Part shown: positions 46,271 through 56,915 of the stretch, one piece after another
Position numbering within the stretch: the stretch's first letter is position 1
Layout: each line of letters starts with the position of its first letter
DNA from: Shinella fusca
GTDB lineage: Bacteria; Pseudomonadota; Alphaproteobacteria; Rhizobiales; Rhizobiaceae
Direction of reading: 5' to 3'
Assembly: GCF_014203155.1 (NCBI RefSeq)
Contig: NZ_JACHIK010000013.1
Location: forward strand, 1-64,000
Length of the DNA: 64,000 nucleotides
Notes under the pieces: generated by a model
The model's input: only the letters and a program-made list of their open reading frames with translations
What the model was told of the DNA's origin: nothing
The model's database searches: none
Program-made: the position numbers and the translations under genes

Positions 46271-46762
46271 ATGGCTAGTCTTTCGCAAGCCGCAAATTCG
46301 CTGTTCCTCAAGGAATTCGTGGCCGCTTTCGCCCTGTCGATGCGCTACTTCTTCCGCGCGAAGGCGACAGTGAACTATCCCTTCGAAAAGGGCCCGGTCT
46401 CCCCGCGCTTCCGCGGCGAGCATGCGCTGCGCCGCTATCCCAACGGCGAGGAACGCTGCATCGCCTGCAAGCTGTGCGAGGCCATCTGTCCGGCCCAGGC
46501 CATCACCATCGAGGCGGGGCCGCGCCGCAACGACGGCACGCGCCGCACCGTGCGCTACGACATCGACATGGTGAAGTGCATCTATTGCGGTTTCTGCCAG
46601 GAGGCCTGCCCGGTCGACGCCATCGTCGAAGGGCCGAACTTCGAGTTCTCGACCGAGACGCGCGAGGAGCTCTACTACGACAAGCAGAAGCTGCTCGACA
46701 ACGGCGACCGCTGGGAGCGGGAAATCGCCCGCAACATCGCTATGGACTCGCCTTACCGCTGA
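46271..46762 (+). CDS. nuoI: NADH-quinone oxidoreductase subunit I
   Basis: This 163-residue ferredoxin-like subunit carries two [4Fe-4S] clusters (N6a/N6b). Ligands are C63, C66, C69 and C73 ([12 protein letters not shown]), and C103, C106, C109 and C113 ([12 protein letters not shown]). ATG 46271 follows GGAG at six bases. Confidence 0.98.
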   Translation: MASLSQAANSLFLKEFVAAFALSMRYFFRAKATVNYPFEKGPVSPRFRGEHALRRYPNGEERCIACKLCEAICPAQAITIEAGPRRNDGTRRTVRYDIDMVKCIYCGFCQEACPVDAIVEGPNFEFSTETREELYYDKQKLLDNGDRWEREIARNIAMDSPYR

Positions 46763-46864
46763 CCGGCGGCTGGGCATGAATGAACTGAAGTGCCTGGCGG
46801 CGAGGTCGTCAGGCTTCGACGGGGGAGGGGGAACCTTCTCCGGGGAAGACGAAAAGGCACCAAA

Positions 46865-47479
46865 ATGGGTCTGCAGGCTCTATTCTTCTATCTCTTCGCC
46901 TTCGTGGCGGTGGCGTCCGCCTTCATGGTGATCGCGTCCAGGAACCCGGTCTATTCCGTGCTGTTCCTGATCCTCACCTTCTTCAATTCGGCGGGCCTCT
47001 TCCTTCTGACGGGCGCCGAGTTCCTGGCGATGATCCTGCTGGTCGTCTATGTCGGGGCCGTGGCGGTTCTCTTCCTCTTCGTCGTCATGATGCTGGACAT
47101 CGATTTCGCCGAGCTGCGCGCGGGGGCCCTCGAATATGCCCCGGTCGGCGCACTGATCGGCGTCATCCTCGCCATCGAGCTCATCATCGTCATCGGCGGC
47201 TCGACGCTCTCGCCGGAGATCGCCGCCAGTGCGGCCGTGCCTATCCCGCCGGTCACCGAGCGCACGAACACGGCCGCCCTCGGCGACGTGCTCTATACGA
47301 ACTACGTCTACTTCTTCCAGCTTGCCGGCCTCGTGCTGCTCGTCGCCATGATCGGCGCGATCGTGCTGACGCTGCGCCACCGCGAGCACATCAAGCGCCA
47401 GGATATTTCCAGGCAGGTCGCCCGCACGCCCGAAACCGCCGTCGAGGTGGTCAAGGTGAAGCCGGGCCAGGGTATCTGA
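46865..47479 (+). CDS. nuoJ: NADH-quinone oxidoreductase subunit J
   Basis: This 204-residue membrane subunit with five TM helices has the pi-bulge region LLTGAEFLAMILLVVYVGAV in TM3. Start 46865 gives the conserved MGLQALFFYLFAF; an earlier in-frame start gives a non-conserved extension. Confidence 0.96.
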   Translation: MGLQALFFYLFAFVAVASAFMVIASRNPVYSVLFLILTFFNSAGLFLLTGAEFLAMILLVVYVGAVAVLFLFVVMMLDIDFAELRAGALEYAPVGALIGVILAIELIIVIGGSTLSPEIAASAAVPIPPVTERTNTAALGDVLYTNYVYFFQLAGLVLLVAMIGAIVLTLRHREHIKRQDISRQVARTPETAVEVVKVKPGQGI

Positions 47480-47506
47480 GGCCGCGAGAGACCAAGGAAA
47501 AGCATC

Positions 47507-47815
47507 ATGGAAATCGGTATTTCCCACTACCTCACCGTCAGCGCGATCCTCTTCATGCTCGGCGTCTTCGGCATCTTCCTGAACCGGAAGAACGTCATCG
47601 TCATCCTGATGTCGGTCGAATTGATCCTGCTGTCGGTCAACATCAACATGGTCGCGTTCTCGCACTTCCTGAACGACATCGTCGGCCAGGTCTTCGCGCT
47701 GTTCATTCTGACCGTCGCGGCCGCGGAAGCGGCCATCGGTCTTGCAATTCTCGTCGTCTTCTACCGTAACCGCGGTTCGATCGCCGTCGAAGACGTCAAT
47801 ATGATGAAGGGCTGA
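47507..47815 (+). CDS. nuoK: NADH-quinone oxidoreductase subunit K
   Basis: This 102-residue, three-TM proton-path subunit shows the conserved membrane glutamates in [13 protein letters not shown] and [21 protein letters not shown] lies upstream of the start. Confidence 0.98.
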   Translation: MEIGISHYLTVSAILFMLGVFGIFLNRKNVIVILMSVELILLSVNINMVAFSHFLNDIVGQVFALFILTVAAAEAAIGLAILVVFYRNRGSIAVEDVNMMKG

Positions 47816-47822
47816 TCGGGTC

Positions 47823-49820
47823 ATGGATACCATCATCAAGGCAATCGTCTTCCTCCCGCTGATCGGCTTCCTGATCGCCGGCCTCGGTGGCAACACCATC
47901 GGCGCCAAGGCGTCGGAATACGTGACCTCCGGCCTCATGATCCTCGTGGCCGTGCTGTCGTGGATCGTCTTCTTCCATGTCGCGCTCGGCGAGACGGAGA
48001 TGCTCAAGGTCAGCGTGCTGCGCTGGATCCAGAGCGGCGGCCTCGACGTCGAATGGGCCTTCCGCGTCGATACTCTGACGGCCGTCATGTTCGTCGTCGT
48101 GAACACGGTCTCCACGCTCGTGCACGTCTATTCGATCGGCTACATGCACCACGATCCGAACCGGCCGCGCTTCTTCGCCTATCTCTCGCTCTTCACCTTC
48201 GCCATGCTCATGCTGGTGACGTCGGACAACCTCTTCCAGATGTTCTTCGGCTGGGAGGGCGTAGGCCTCGCCTCGTACCTGCTGATCGGCTTCTGGTACA
48301 AGAAGCCGTCGGCCTGCGCTGCCGCCATGAAGGCCTTCATCGTCAACCGCGTCGGCGACTTCGGCTTCGCGCTCGGCATCTTCTGCGTCTTCGTGCTGTT
48401 CGGCTCGGTCAATTTCGAGACGATCTTCGCCGCCGCAGCGAGCTACCTGCCGGCCGAAGGCGCGGCGGACGCCGCAGAGCCCGTCATCAACCTCTTCGGC
48501 ATGACGCTCGACAAGTCGCAGGCGCTGACCGCCACCTGCCTCCTGCTCTTCATGGGCGCGATGGGCAAGTCGGCGCAGTTCCTGCTGCACACCTGGCTGC
48601 CGGACGCCATGGAAGGCCCGACCCCGGTCTCGGCCCTCATCCATGCCGCCACCATGGTCACCGCCGGCGTCTTCCTCGTCGCCCGCATGTCGCCGCTCTT
48701 CGAACTGTCGCACACCGCCCTCATGGTCGTGACGCTGGTCGGCGCCATCACCGCCTTCTTCGCCGCGACGGTCGGCCTCGTGCAGAACGACATCAAGCGC
48801 GTCATCGCCTATTCGACCTGCTCGCAGCTCGGCTACATGTTCGTGGCGCTCGGCATCGGCGCCTACGGCGCGGCGATCTTCCACCTCTTCACGCACGCCT
48901 TCTTCAAGGCGCTCCTGTTCCTCGGCGCCGGCTCGGTCATCCACGCGGTCGACGGCGAGCAGGACATGCGCTACATGGGCGGCCTCAGGAAGCACATCCC
49001 GGTCACCTTCTGGATGATGACCATCGGTACGCTGGCGCTGACCGGCGTCGGCATCCCGGGCACCGTCATCGGCTTTGCCGGCTTCTTCTCGAAGGACGCG
49101 ATCATCGAGAGCTCGTTCGCCTCGGAAAGCCCGCTTTCCGGCTTCGCCTTCGCGCTGCTGGTCATCGCCGCGCTCTTCACGAGCTTCTATTCCTGGCGCC
49201 TGGCGTTCATGACCTTCTTCGGCAAGCCGCGCGCTTCCGCCGACGTCATGCACCATGTCCATGAATCGCCGGCCGTCATGCTGGTGCCGCTCTACATCCT
49301 CGGCGCGGGCGCCGTCCTCGCCGGCGTCCTGTTCGTGCAGTATTTCTACGGCCACCACTATGACGAATTCTGGCAGGGCGCGCTCTTCACGCTCCCCGAC
49401 AACCATCTCGTCCACGAATTCCACAACGTCCCGATCTGGGTGAAGTGGAGCTCGTTCGTCGCCATGGCCGTCGGCTTCGTGCTGGCCTGGTACATGTACA
49501 TCCGCTCGCCGGAAACGCCGAAGTACCTTGCCGAGCAGCATCGCGGCCTCTACCAGTTCCTGCTCAACAAGTGGTACTTCGACGAATTGTACGACTTCCT
49601 CTTCGTCCGCCCGGCCAAGCGGCTCGGCAAGTTCCTCTGGAAGAAGGGCGACGGCGCCGTCATCGACGGGCTCGGCCCGAACGGCATCGCCGCCCGCGTC
49701 GTGGACGTCACCGACCGCGTCGTGCGCCTCCAGACCGGCTACCTCTATCACTACGCATTCGCGATGCTGCTGGGTATTGCAGCACTCGTCACCTGGATGA
49801 TGCTCGGGAGTTCCATCTGA
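47823..49820 (+). CDS. nuoL: NADH-quinone oxidoreductase subunit L
   Basis: This 665-residue distal antiporter-like subunit has about 16 TM helices plus the long lateral helix at its C-terminal end. [17 protein letters not shown] and [20 protein letters not shown] are typical. Stop overlaps the nuoM start (TGATG). Confidence 0.98.
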   Translation: MDTIIKAIVFLPLIGFLIAGLGGNTIGAKASEYVTSGLMILVAVLSWIVFFHVALGETEMLKVSVLRWIQSGGLDVEWAFRVDTLTAVMFVVVNTVSTLVHVYSIGYMHHDPNRPRFFAYLSLFTFAMLMLVTSDNLFQMFFGWEGVGLASYLLIGFWYKKPSACAAAMKAFIVNRVGDFGFALGIFCVFVLFGSVNFETIFAAAASYLPAEGAADAAEPVINLFGMTLDKSQALTATCLLLFMGAMGKSAQFLLHTWLPDAMEGPTPVSALIHAATMVTAGVFLVARMSPLFELSHTALMVVTLVGAITAFFAATVGLVQNDIKRVIAYSTCSQLGYMFVALGIGAYGAAIFHLFTHAFFKALLFLGAGSVIHAVDGEQDMRYMGGLRKHIPVTFWMMTIGTLALTGVGIPGTVIGFAGFFSKDAIIESSFASESPLSGFAFALLVIAALFTSFYSWRLAFMTFFGKPRASADVMHHVHESPAVMLVPLYILGAGAVLAGVLFVQYFYGHHYDEFWQGALFTLPDNHLVHEFHNVPIWVKWSSFVAMAVGFVLAWYMYIRSPETPKYLAEQHRGLYQFLLNKWYFDELYDFLFVRPAKRLGKFLWKKGDGAVIDGLGPNGIAARVVDVTDRVVRLQTGYLYHYAFAMLLGIAALVTWMMLGSSI

Positions 49821-51334
49821 TGACCGATTGGCCCATTCTTTCAGCGGTCACCTTTCTCCCGCTCGTCGGCGTGGCGCTTCTGCTGCTGACGCGTGAAGAC
49901 AGCCCCTACGGGCGCCGCAACATCCTGAACGTCTCGCTGCTGACGACGGTCTTCACCTTCGTCCTCTCGCTCTTCATCTGGACGGGCTTCGATGCGTCGA
50001 ACCCCGGCTTCCAGATGACCGAGAAGCACGAATGGCTCGGCACCGGCATTTCCTACCATCTCGGCGTCGACGGCATCTCCATGCTGTTCGTCATCCTGAC
50101 GACCTTCCTGATGCCGTTCTGCGTGCTCGCAAGCTGGAACACCATCGAGAAGCGCCTGAAGGAATACATGATCGCCTTCCTGCTCCTGGAAGTGTTCATG
50201 GTCGGCGTGTTCGTCTCGCTCGACATCGTCCTCTTCTACGTCTTCTTCGAGGCGGGCCTCATTCCGATGTTCATCATCATCGGCGTGTGGGGCGGCAAGG
50301 ATCGCGTCTACGCATCCTACAAGTTCTTCCTCTATACGCTGCTCGGCTCGGTGCTGATGCTGCTCGCCATCATGGCGATGTACTGGCAGGCCGGCACGAC
50401 GGACATCACGGAACTGCTCGCCTATAATTTCCCGGCGCATATGCAGACCTGGCTGTGGCTCGCCTTCTTCGCCTCCTTCGCGGTGAAGATGCCGATGTGG
50501 CCGGTGCATACCTGGCTTCCGGACGCGCACGTCCAGGCGCCGACGGCCGGCTCCGTCATCCTGGCGGGCGTTCTCCTGAAGCTCGGCGGCTACGGCCTGA
50601 TCCGCTTCTCGCTCGCCATGTTCCCGCTCGCCTCCGACTATTTCGCGCCCTTCGTCTTCACGCTTTCGGTCATCGCCATTATCTACACCTCGCTGGTCGC
50701 GATGATGCAGGACGACATGAAGAAGCTGATCGCCTATTCGTCGGTCGCGCACATGGGCTACGTCACCATGGGCATCTTCGCGGCGAACGTGCAGGGCCTG
50801 CAGGGCGCCATCTACCAGATGCTCTCGCACGGCCTCGTCTCCGGCGCGCTGTTCCTGTGCGTCGGCGTCGTCTACGACCGGCTGCACACCCGCGAGATCG
50901 CGGCCTATGGCGGCCTCGTCAACAACATGCCGAAATATGCCGTCGCCTTCATGGTCTTCACCATGGCCAATGTCGGCCTTCCGGGCACGTCCGGCTTCGT
51001 CGGCGAAATCACGACCCTGCTCGGCGCCTTCCGCGCCAATACCTGGGTCGCGCTCTTCGCCACGACGGGCGTCATCCTGTCGGCCTCCTATGCGCTGTGG
51101 CTCTACCGCCGCATCATCTTCGGCGCGCTGGAGAAGGAAAGCCTGAAATCGCTGCCCGACCTTTCCGGCCGCGAGAAGCTGCTTCTCTATCCGCTCTTGA
51201 TCCTGACGATCTTCTTCGGTGTCTACCCCGCGCCCGTCTTCGACGTGACGGCGGCCTCGGTCGACGCGCTCCTCAATCACTATTCCGCGGCTCTGCAGGC
51301 GGCGCAGCAATCCGTTGCGCTCCTGGCGAACTGA
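49820..51334 (+). CDS. nuoM: NADH-quinone oxidoreductase subunit M
   Basis: This 504-residue antiporter-like subunit has the proton-channel signature [20 protein letters not shown] and the conserved glutamate in [13 protein letters not shown]. The ATG at 49820 overlaps the nuoL stop by one base. Confidence 0.98.
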   Translation: MTDWPILSAVTFLPLVGVALLLLTREDSPYGRRNILNVSLLTTVFTFVLSLFIWTGFDASNPGFQMTEKHEWLGTGISYHLGVDGISMLFVILTTFLMPFCVLASWNTIEKRLKEYMIAFLLLEVFMVGVFVSLDIVLFYVFFEAGLIPMFIIIGVWGGKDRVYASYKFFLYTLLGSVLMLLAIMAMYWQAGTTDITELLAYNFPAHMQTWLWLAFFASFAVKMPMWPVHTWLPDAHVQAPTAGSVILAGVLLKLGGYGLIRFSLAMFPLASDYFAPFVFTLSVIAIIYTSLVAMMQDDMKKLIAYSSVAHMGYVTMGIFAANVQGLQGAIYQMLSHGLVSGALFLCVGVVYDRLHTREIAAYGGLVNNMPKYAVAFMVFTMANVGLPGTSGFVGEITTLLGAFRANTWVALFATTGVILSASYALWLYRRIIFGALEKESLKSLPDLSGREKLLLYPLLILTIFFGVYPAPVFDVTAASVDALLNHYSAALQAAQQSVALLAN

Positions 51335-51352
51335 CGACGGGACTGGAAGACA

Positions 51353-52795
51353 ATGACCGCTGATACAATCCTTGCCAGCCTTCATCTCTCGACGCCGGAG
51401 ATCATCCTCGCCGTCGGCGGCCTGGTCCTGCTGATGATCGGTGTCTTCTCCGGCGAACGGTCGGGAACGATCGTCACCGGGCTCGCCGTCGCCCTGCTGA
51501 TCATCTCCGGCCTCTGGCTCGTCCTTGCGACGGGCGAGGGCGAGGCCTATGGCGGCGCCTTCGTCTCCGATGCCTTCGGCAAGTTCATGAAGGTGCTGGC
51601 GCTGATCGGCTCCGTCACGGCCATGGTGATGACCGTCGGCCACGACCGCTCCGAGCAGCTCGACCGCTTCGAGTTCCCCGTGCTCATCGTGCTCTCGACG
51701 CTCGGCATGCTGCTGATGATCTCGGCCAACAGCCTCCTGTCGCTCTATCTGGCGCTGGAACTCCAGTCGCTGGCGCTCTACGTGCTTGCCGCGATCAACC
51801 GCGACAGCCTGCGCTCGACGGAAGCGGGCCTGAAATACTTCGTGCTCGGCGCGCTGTCCTCGGGCCTGCTGCTCTACGGCATGTCGCTGGTCTACGGCTT
51901 CACCGGCCATATCGGCTTTGCCGAGATCGCCGCGGCGCTGACCTCGGAAGGCCGCTCGCTCGGCCTCGTCTTCGGCCTCGTGTTCATCCTCGCCGGCATC
52001 GCCTTCAAGATCTCGGCCGTGCCGTTCCATATGTGGACGCCGGACGTCTATGAAGGCGCGCCGACCCCGGTCACGGCCTATTTCTCGGGTGCCCCGAAGG
52101 TCGCCGCGATGGCCATGCTGGTGCGCATCGTCATCGACGCCTTCCAGCCGGTCGTCGCCGACTGGCAGCAGGTCGTGGTCTTCATCGCCATCGCCTCCAT
52201 GCTGCTCGGCGCCTTCGGCGCCATCGGCCAGCGCAACATCAAGCGCATGATGGCCTATTCCTCCATCGGCCATATGGGTTACGCGCTGGTCGGCCTTGCC
52301 TCCGGCTCCATGGCGGGCGTGCGCGGCGTCGTCCTCTACATGCTGGTCTACATGGTCATGACGCTTGGCGCGTTTGCCTGCATCCTCGCCATGCGCCGCA
52401 AGGAAGGCGGCTATGTCGAGAACATCGACGATCTTGCCGGCGCCTCCGCGACCAACCCCTTCATGGCGACGGCGATGACGGCGATGATGTTCTCGCTGGC
52501 CGGCATCCCGCCGCTGGGCGGCTTCTTCGCCAAGTACTTCGTCTTCATGGCCGCCATCGAGGCGCAGCTCTATGCGCTCGCCATCATCGGCGTCCTCGCC
52601 TCGGTCGTCGGCGCCTACTACTACCTGCGCGTGGTCAAGGTGATGTGGTTCGACAACGCCACCGGCGAATTCGCCCGCACGCCGGGCGAATTGAAGCTGG
52701 TCTTCGGCCTCGCCGGCCTCTTCGTCGTCGGCTATGTGCTGATCGGCGGGCCGCTCGGCAGCGCGGCCGAAGCTGCGGCGCGGACCTTCTTCTGA
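51353..52795 (+). CDS. nuoN: NADH-quinone oxidoreductase subunit N
   Basis: This 480-residue antiporter-like subunit, last of complex I, has [20 protein letters not shown] and [20 protein letters not shown]. Its TGA overlaps the birA ATG by one base, so birA belongs to the same transcript. Confidence 0.98.
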   Translation: MTADTILASLHLSTPEIILAVGGLVLLMIGVFSGERSGTIVTGLAVALLIISGLWLVLATGEGEAYGGAFVSDAFGKFMKVLALIGSVTAMVMTVGHDRSEQLDRFEFPVLIVLSTLGMLLMISANSLLSLYLALELQSLALYVLAAINRDSLRSTEAGLKYFVLGALSSGLLLYGMSLVYGFTGHIGFAEIAAALTSEGRSLGLVFGLVFILAGIAFKISAVPFHMWTPDVYEGAPTPVTAYFSGAPKVAAMAMLVRIVIDAFQPVVADWQQVVVFIAIASMLLGAFGAIGQRNIKRMMAYSSIGHMGYALVGLASGSMAGVRGVVLYMLVYMVMTLGAFACILAMRRKEGGYVENIDDLAGASATNPFMATAMTAMMFSLAGIPPLGGFFAKYFVFMAAIEAQLYALAIIGVLASVVGAYYYLRVVKVMWFDNATGEFARTPGELKLVFGLAGLFVVGYVLIGGPLGSAAEAAARTFF

Positions 52796-53559
52796 TGCGC
52801 GCAGACATGCCCGGCCGGATGTCGCTCGACGACTTCCGGCACGAGGCGCTCGCAGAGGTCGGCTCGACCAACACGGAATGCCTGGAGCGCGCCCGAAAGG
52901 GCGCGCTTTCCGGTCTCTGGATCACCGCCGGCCGGCAGACGGGCGGGCGCGGGCGGCGCGGACGCGCCTGGTTCTCCGAACCCGGCAATCTCTATGCCTC
53001 GCTGCTCCTGATCGATCCCGCCCCGATGGAACGGCTCGGCTCCCTGCCGCTCGCCGTCGCCGTCGCCGTGCAGGAGGCCGTCAGCCGCATCATGCCGCTG
53101 GACAGCCCCGACGTGCTGATCAAGTGGCCGAACGACATCCTCATCGACCGCCGCAAGATCTGCGGCATCCTGATCGAGGGCGAGACGCTTGCGGACGGGC
53201 GCCATGCGGTGGTGATCGGCTGCGGCATCAACGTCGCCGTGGCGCCGGAGGCCGGGCTCTATCCGGTGGCGACGCTGCGGGGTTTCGGCGCCTCGGCCTC
53301 GCCGGACGAGCTCTTCGCCTGGCTCTTCCGCTCGATGGCCGAAACGCTTGCCCTGTGGAACCGCGGGCGCGGGATTTCGGCCGTCATGGAGCGCTGGAAA
53401 TCGGTCGCCGGCGGCATCGGGGAAAACATAACGGTCAATCTTCCCGACCGTTCTATTTCCGGGCGCTTTGCCGGAATTGATGATACAGGTCTCCTGAAAC
53501 TGGAGACGGATGACGGCGGCACGCGGCTGATCGCGGCCGGCGACGTATTTTTTGGATAG
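52795..53559 (+). CDS. birA: Biotin--[acetyl-CoA-carboxylase] ligase
   Basis: This 254-residue enzyme attaches biotin to carboxyl carrier protein. The biotinyl-AMP loop GRGRRG (51-56) and K110-WPND (KWPNDILIDRRK) are present, with a C-terminal SH3-like domain. No N-terminal HTH exists, so it is the non-regulatory class I form. It is coupled to nuoN. Confidence 0.95.
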   Translation: MRADMPGRMSLDDFRHEALAEVGSTNTECLERARKGALSGLWITAGRQTGGRGRRGRAWFSEPGNLYASLLLIDPAPMERLGSLPLAVAVAVQEAVSRIMPLDSPDVLIKWPNDILIDRRKICGILIEGETLADGRHAVVIGCGINVAVAPEAGLYPVATLRGFGASASPDELFAWLFRSMAETLALWNRGRGISAVMERWKSVAGGIGENITVNLPDRSISGRFAGIDDTGLLKLETDDGGTRLIAAGDVFFG

Positions 53560-53574
53560 GACTGTTTGAACCCG

Positions 53575-55242
53575 ATGGCAAAAGAAGACGAACTGGTGTT
53601 CCTGCCGCTTGGCGGCGTCGGCGAAATCGGCATGAATCTGGCGCTCTACGGCTATGGGCCGAAGACGAACCGCCAGTGGATCATGGTCGATTGCGGCGTC
53701 ACCTTCCCGGGGCCGGACCTGCCGGGCGTCGACCTCGTTCTGCCCGATATCCGCTTCCTCGCCGAAGAGCGCAGGAACCTCAAGGGCATCATCATCACCC
53801 ATGCGCATGAGGACCATTACGGTGCGCTGAACGAGCTGTGGCCGGGCCTCAACGTGCCGGTCTACGCCTCGCCGTTCACCGCCGGCATGCTGGAGGCCAA
53901 GCGCGACTACGAGCGCAGCCGCACCGAGATCCCGGTGACGATCTTCAAGCAGGGCGACCGCATCAACCTCGGCCCGTTCGAGATCGAGGCGGTGGGCGTC
54001 AACCACTCCATTCCCGAGCCGATGTCGCTGGCGATCAGGACCCCGCTCGGCACCGTCATCCATACCGGCGACTGGAAGATCGACCTCGAACCCTCGCTCG
54101 GGCCCCTGACGGACGAGGCCCGCTTCCGCAAGCTCGGCGACGAGGGCGTCCTTGCCCTCATCTGCGACAGCACCAACGCGGTGCGCGACGGCATCTCGCC
54201 CTCCGAGCGCGAGGTCTCCGAGAGCCTCACCAAGATCATCGAGGCATCCGAGGGCAGGGTGGGCATCACCACCTTCTCCTCGAATGTCGGGCGCATCCGC
54301 TCCATCGCGCGGGCCGCCGAGGCCGCCGGCCGCGAGGTGCTGCTGCTCGGCAGCTCCATGAAGCGCGTGACGGACGTGGCGCGCGACATCGGCCTCATGG
54401 AAGGCATCAAGCCCTTCATCGCCGAGGACGAGTTCGGCTATATCCCGCGCGACAAGGTCGTCGTCATCCTCACCGGCAGCCAGGGCGAGCCGCGCGCCGC
54501 GCTCGCCAAGATCGCCCGCGACGAGATGCGCAACGTCGCCTTCTCGGCCGGCGACACGATCATCTTCTCCTCGCGCGCCATTCCCGGCAACGAGAAGGCG
54601 ATCAACGACATCAAGAACGGCCTCGTCGAGCAGGGCATCCACATCATCACCGACGCCGAGGCGCTGGTGCACGTCTCCGGCCATCCGCGCCGCAACGAGC
54701 TGCAGCAGATGTATGGCTGGGTGCGCCCGAAGATGGTCGTGCCGGTGCATGGCGAGGCGGCGCATCTCGTCGCCCATGCCGAGCTCGCCGCGCAGTCGGG
54801 CATTGCCGAGGTGCCGCGCGTGCGCAACGGCGACATCCTGCGGCTGGCGCCCGGTGTGCCGGAGGTCGTCGGCGAGGCGCCGCACGGCCGCATCTTCAAG
54901 GACGGCAACCTCATCGGCGACTATGAGGAGATGGGCATCGGCGACCGCCGCAAGCTCGCCTTCGTCGGCCATGTCGCCGTCAGCGTGCTGCTCGACAGCC
55001 GTTTCGATTTCATGGGCGATCCCGAGGTGGAGCCCTTCGGCCTGCCGCAGTTCGACGACGAGGGCGAGGACATGGGCGACACGCTCTACGACGCCGTGCT
55101 CGGCGCCGTCGAGAGCATTCCGCGCGCCCGCCGCAAGGACCTCGAAATGGTGCGCGAGGCCGTGCGCCGCGCCGTCCGCTCCACCGCGAACGAAATCTGG
55201 GGCAAGAAGCCTGTCGTCACGGTGTTCTTGACGAAAGTCTGA
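53575..55242 (+). CDS. rnj: Ribonuclease J
   Basis: This 555-residue metallo-beta-lactamase/beta-CASP ribonuclease has the zinc motif H76-A-H78-E-D80-H81, SGHPRRNELQQMYGWVRPKM and HGEAAHLVAHAELA. It processes and degrades RNA, with 5'-exonuclease activity in the family. ATG 53575 gives the conserved MAKEDELVFLPLGG; an in-frame TTG at 53566 has better ribosome-site spacing and would add three residues. Confidence 0.96.
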   Translation: MAKEDELVFLPLGGVGEIGMNLALYGYGPKTNRQWIMVDCGVTFPGPDLPGVDLVLPDIRFLAEERRNLKGIIITHAHEDHYGALNELWPGLNVPVYASPFTAGMLEAKRDYERSRTEIPVTIFKQGDRINLGPFEIEAVGVNHSIPEPMSLAIRTPLGTVIHTGDWKIDLEPSLGPLTDEARFRKLGDEGVLALICDSTNAVRDGISPSEREVSESLTKIIEASEGRVGITTFSSNVGRIRSIARAAEAAGREVLLLGSSMKRVTDVARDIGLMEGIKPFIAEDEFGYIPRDKVVVILTGSQGEPRAALAKIARDEMRNVAFSAGDTIIFSSRAIPGNEKAINDIKNGLVEQGIHIITDAEALVHVSGHPRRNELQQMYGWVRPKMVVPVHGEAAHLVAHAELAAQSGIAEVPRVRNGDILRLAPGVPEVVGEAPHGRIFKDGNLIGDYEEMGIGDRRKLAFVGHVAVSVLLDSRFDFMGDPEVEPFGLPQFDDEGEDMGDTLYDAVLGAVESIPRARRKDLEMVREAVRRAVRSTANEIWGKKPVVTVFLTKV

Positions 55243-55255
55243 TCCGCTTGGCGTT

Positions 55256-55416
55256 GCCCCTCATCCGGCCTGCCGGCCACCTTCTCCCCGCAAGCGGGGA
55301 GAAGGAAACGAGCGGCAAAGTTTTCCTTCTTGCTGCGTGAATTGCTTGAGGAGGCCGGCGCAACATCCCCTTCGCCCCGCTTGCGGGGAGAAGGTGGCGG
55401 CAGCCGGATGAGGGGC
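55256..55416. repeat. Rhizobial intergenic palindromic repeat (CCTTCTCCCCGC type)
   Basis: A roughly 160-bp inverted pair of the same family as 11046-11189: outer GCCCCTCATCCGG and inner CCTTCTCCCCGC-type arms face each other across a variable centre. It lies between rnj and mce. Confidence 0.88.
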
Positions 55417-55449
55417 TGCCCGAAGGACTTGCCTCACGGAGAGAAAAGC

Positions 55450-55854
55450 ATGCTCGAAAAGGTCAACCACATCGCCATCGCCGTGCCGGACCTTGCCGCC
55501 GCCATCGCGACCTATCGCGATACGCTGGGCGCGAGGGTCTCCGCGCCGCAGGCTCTGCCGGAGCATGGCGTGACGGTGGTCTTCGTCGAGCTGGCGAACA
55601 CCAAGGTGGAATTGCTGGAGCCGCTGGGCGAGGCCTCCCCCATTGCCGCCTTCCTGGAAAAGGCGCCGGCCGGCGGCATGCATCACATTTGCTACGAGGT
55701 GGACGATATCCTCGCCGCGCGCGACCGGCTGGCGGCGAGCGGCGCGCGCGTGCTGGGCGACGGCAATCCGAAGATCGGCGCGCACGGCAAGCCCGTGCTC
55801 TTCCTGCATCCGAAGGACTTCCTCGGCACGCTGGTCGAGCTCGAGCAGGTGTGA
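55450..55854 (+). CDS. mce: Methylmalonyl-CoA epimerase
   Basis: This 134-residue vicinal-oxygen-chelate enzyme interconverts (R)- and (S)-methylmalonyl-CoA in propionate metabolism. Metal ligands are H7 (KVNHIAIAV), H in GGMHHICYEVDD and the C-terminal E in LVELEQV. The gene sits after rnj, an order often seen in Rhizobiales. Confidence 0.95.
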   Translation: MLEKVNHIAIAVPDLAAAIATYRDTLGARVSAPQALPEHGVTVVFVELANTKVELLEPLGEASPIAAFLEKAPAGGMHHICYEVDDILAARDRLAASGARVLGDGNPKIGAHGKPVLFLHPKDFLGTLVELEQV

Positions 55855-55929
55855 CAGCGCGCCGCCATCGCGCCGTTTGAACTTTGCGGGGAAGGGGCGT
55901 AAAAGAGCCCCGTCGCAGGAGGCTCGCCC

Positions 55930-56196
55930 ATGCAGGTATTTTCCTATCTCGCCGTCTATTTCATCGTCTGGTGGCTCACGCTCTTCGCCGTCCTGCCCTT
56001 CGGGCTGAAGACGCAGGCGGAAGCCGAGGAGGTGGTGCTGGGAACGGTGGCGAGCGCGCCGGCGCGCTTTCGCGGCGGCCGCGTGGTGCTGATCACCACC
56101 TGCATTTCGGCGATCGTCTACGCCCTCTATATCCTGGCGATGAAGTCGGGCTACGGCCTCGACGCCATCCCGCAGCTCTATCCGGATTTCGAATAG
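55930..56196 (+). CDS. DUF1467 family membrane protein
   Basis: The 88-residue protein with two TM helices (YLAVYFIVWWLTLFAVLPFG at 6-25; VLITTCISAIVYALYILAM near 53-72) matches the DUF1467 pattern of alphaproteobacteria, including the FGLKTQAE loop. Function is unknown. It is downstream of mce and precedes a long intergenic region. Confidence 0.9.
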   Translation: MQVFSYLAVYFIVWWLTLFAVLPFGLKTQAEAEEVVLGTVASAPARFRGGRVVLITTCISAIVYALYILAMKSGYGLDAIPQLYPDFE

Positions 56197-56480
56197 GCCA
56201 CCGCCTTAAAGATTAACGGAGCCCGACGGCTGGGAAGTACGTCATTCCCGTTGCGCGCGTTCTTTCGGAAAACTCTTCCTTTGCGCCTCTCGGCTAAGCG
56301 GGCGGAAAAGCCCGTTTCGCCGACCCGTTCGGGCTGGAAAAAGCAGCGGAGGGCAGGGACTTTGCCTCTCCTAACGTGAGGCCGAGTGCCGCAGGGTAAG
56401 GCGGCTGTGCGTCTTTGACGCATGGACTTTGCGGAGAAGGTTGCGGCAGAAATGCCGCCGTGTATGAAAAGCAAAAAAAA

Positions 56481-56503
56481 ACAAGGCTGAAAGCCTTGTT
56501 TTA
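56481..56503 (+). terminator. Intrinsic terminator in the gap before proS
   Basis: The stem ACAAGGCT/AGCCTTGT with loop GAA is preceded by a run of A and followed by TTTT, so it can act on both strands. It ends either the rnj-mce-DUF1467 transcript or an unannotated small RNA. Confidence 0.8.
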
Positions 56504-56701
56504 CAGGTATCGCGTGATCTCTATCCGTTGTGCGGTGGCAGCGTCTACGCGCGCCAAAGATCTGATCCTCCCAAGACTTGACCGCGAAATTGGCAAGAAT
56601 TTTTGCTCCCTGCCTATTTTGTGGCGTGAAACTAGCCCAAACATTGGGCGTTGTCATCCGCTTTTTTTGCATTTTTGCTACACTGGAATAAAATTTTTCC
56701 G

Positions 56702-56731
56702 TTGACAAGCTTCGCGCAATTTCCGTTATTG
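56702..56731 (+). promoter_or_regulatory. Candidate promoter of proS
   Basis: TTGACA at 56702-56707 is followed by GTTATTG at 56725-56731 (17-18 base spacing). It lies 185 bases upstream of the proS start in an AT-rich stretch. Confidence 0.45.
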
Positions 56732-56915
56732 GCGGCCCCATTTTTCTGCCACATTTGTCCGGGCCGCCGACAGCGGTGGACAGTGCTTCGCGCCGGCGGC
56801 CCCGCGCCGCGTGGCGGGTTTCCTTCCGTTGGCGAAGCGTTTATGAACGCGTGAAAATCAACGTCATTTTGCCCGATTCCCGAAATAGGGCGGATCAGTC
56901 ACTCCGGAACCCGAT

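Larger units (their letters stand above)
56197..56915. other. 719-base gap before proS
   Basis: No convincing gene is present; a 96-codon plus-strand frame and a 187-codon minus-strand frame lack ribosome sites and codon bias. The region is AT-richer than its surroundings, contains an intrinsic terminator (56481-56503) and a candidate promoter (56702-56731). A small RNA ending at the terminator is possible. Confidence 0.55.

Noticed and set aside
56178-56741. 187-codon minus-strand frame in the gap before proS
   Set aside because: It crosses a strong terminator and lacks a ribosome site and codon bias.
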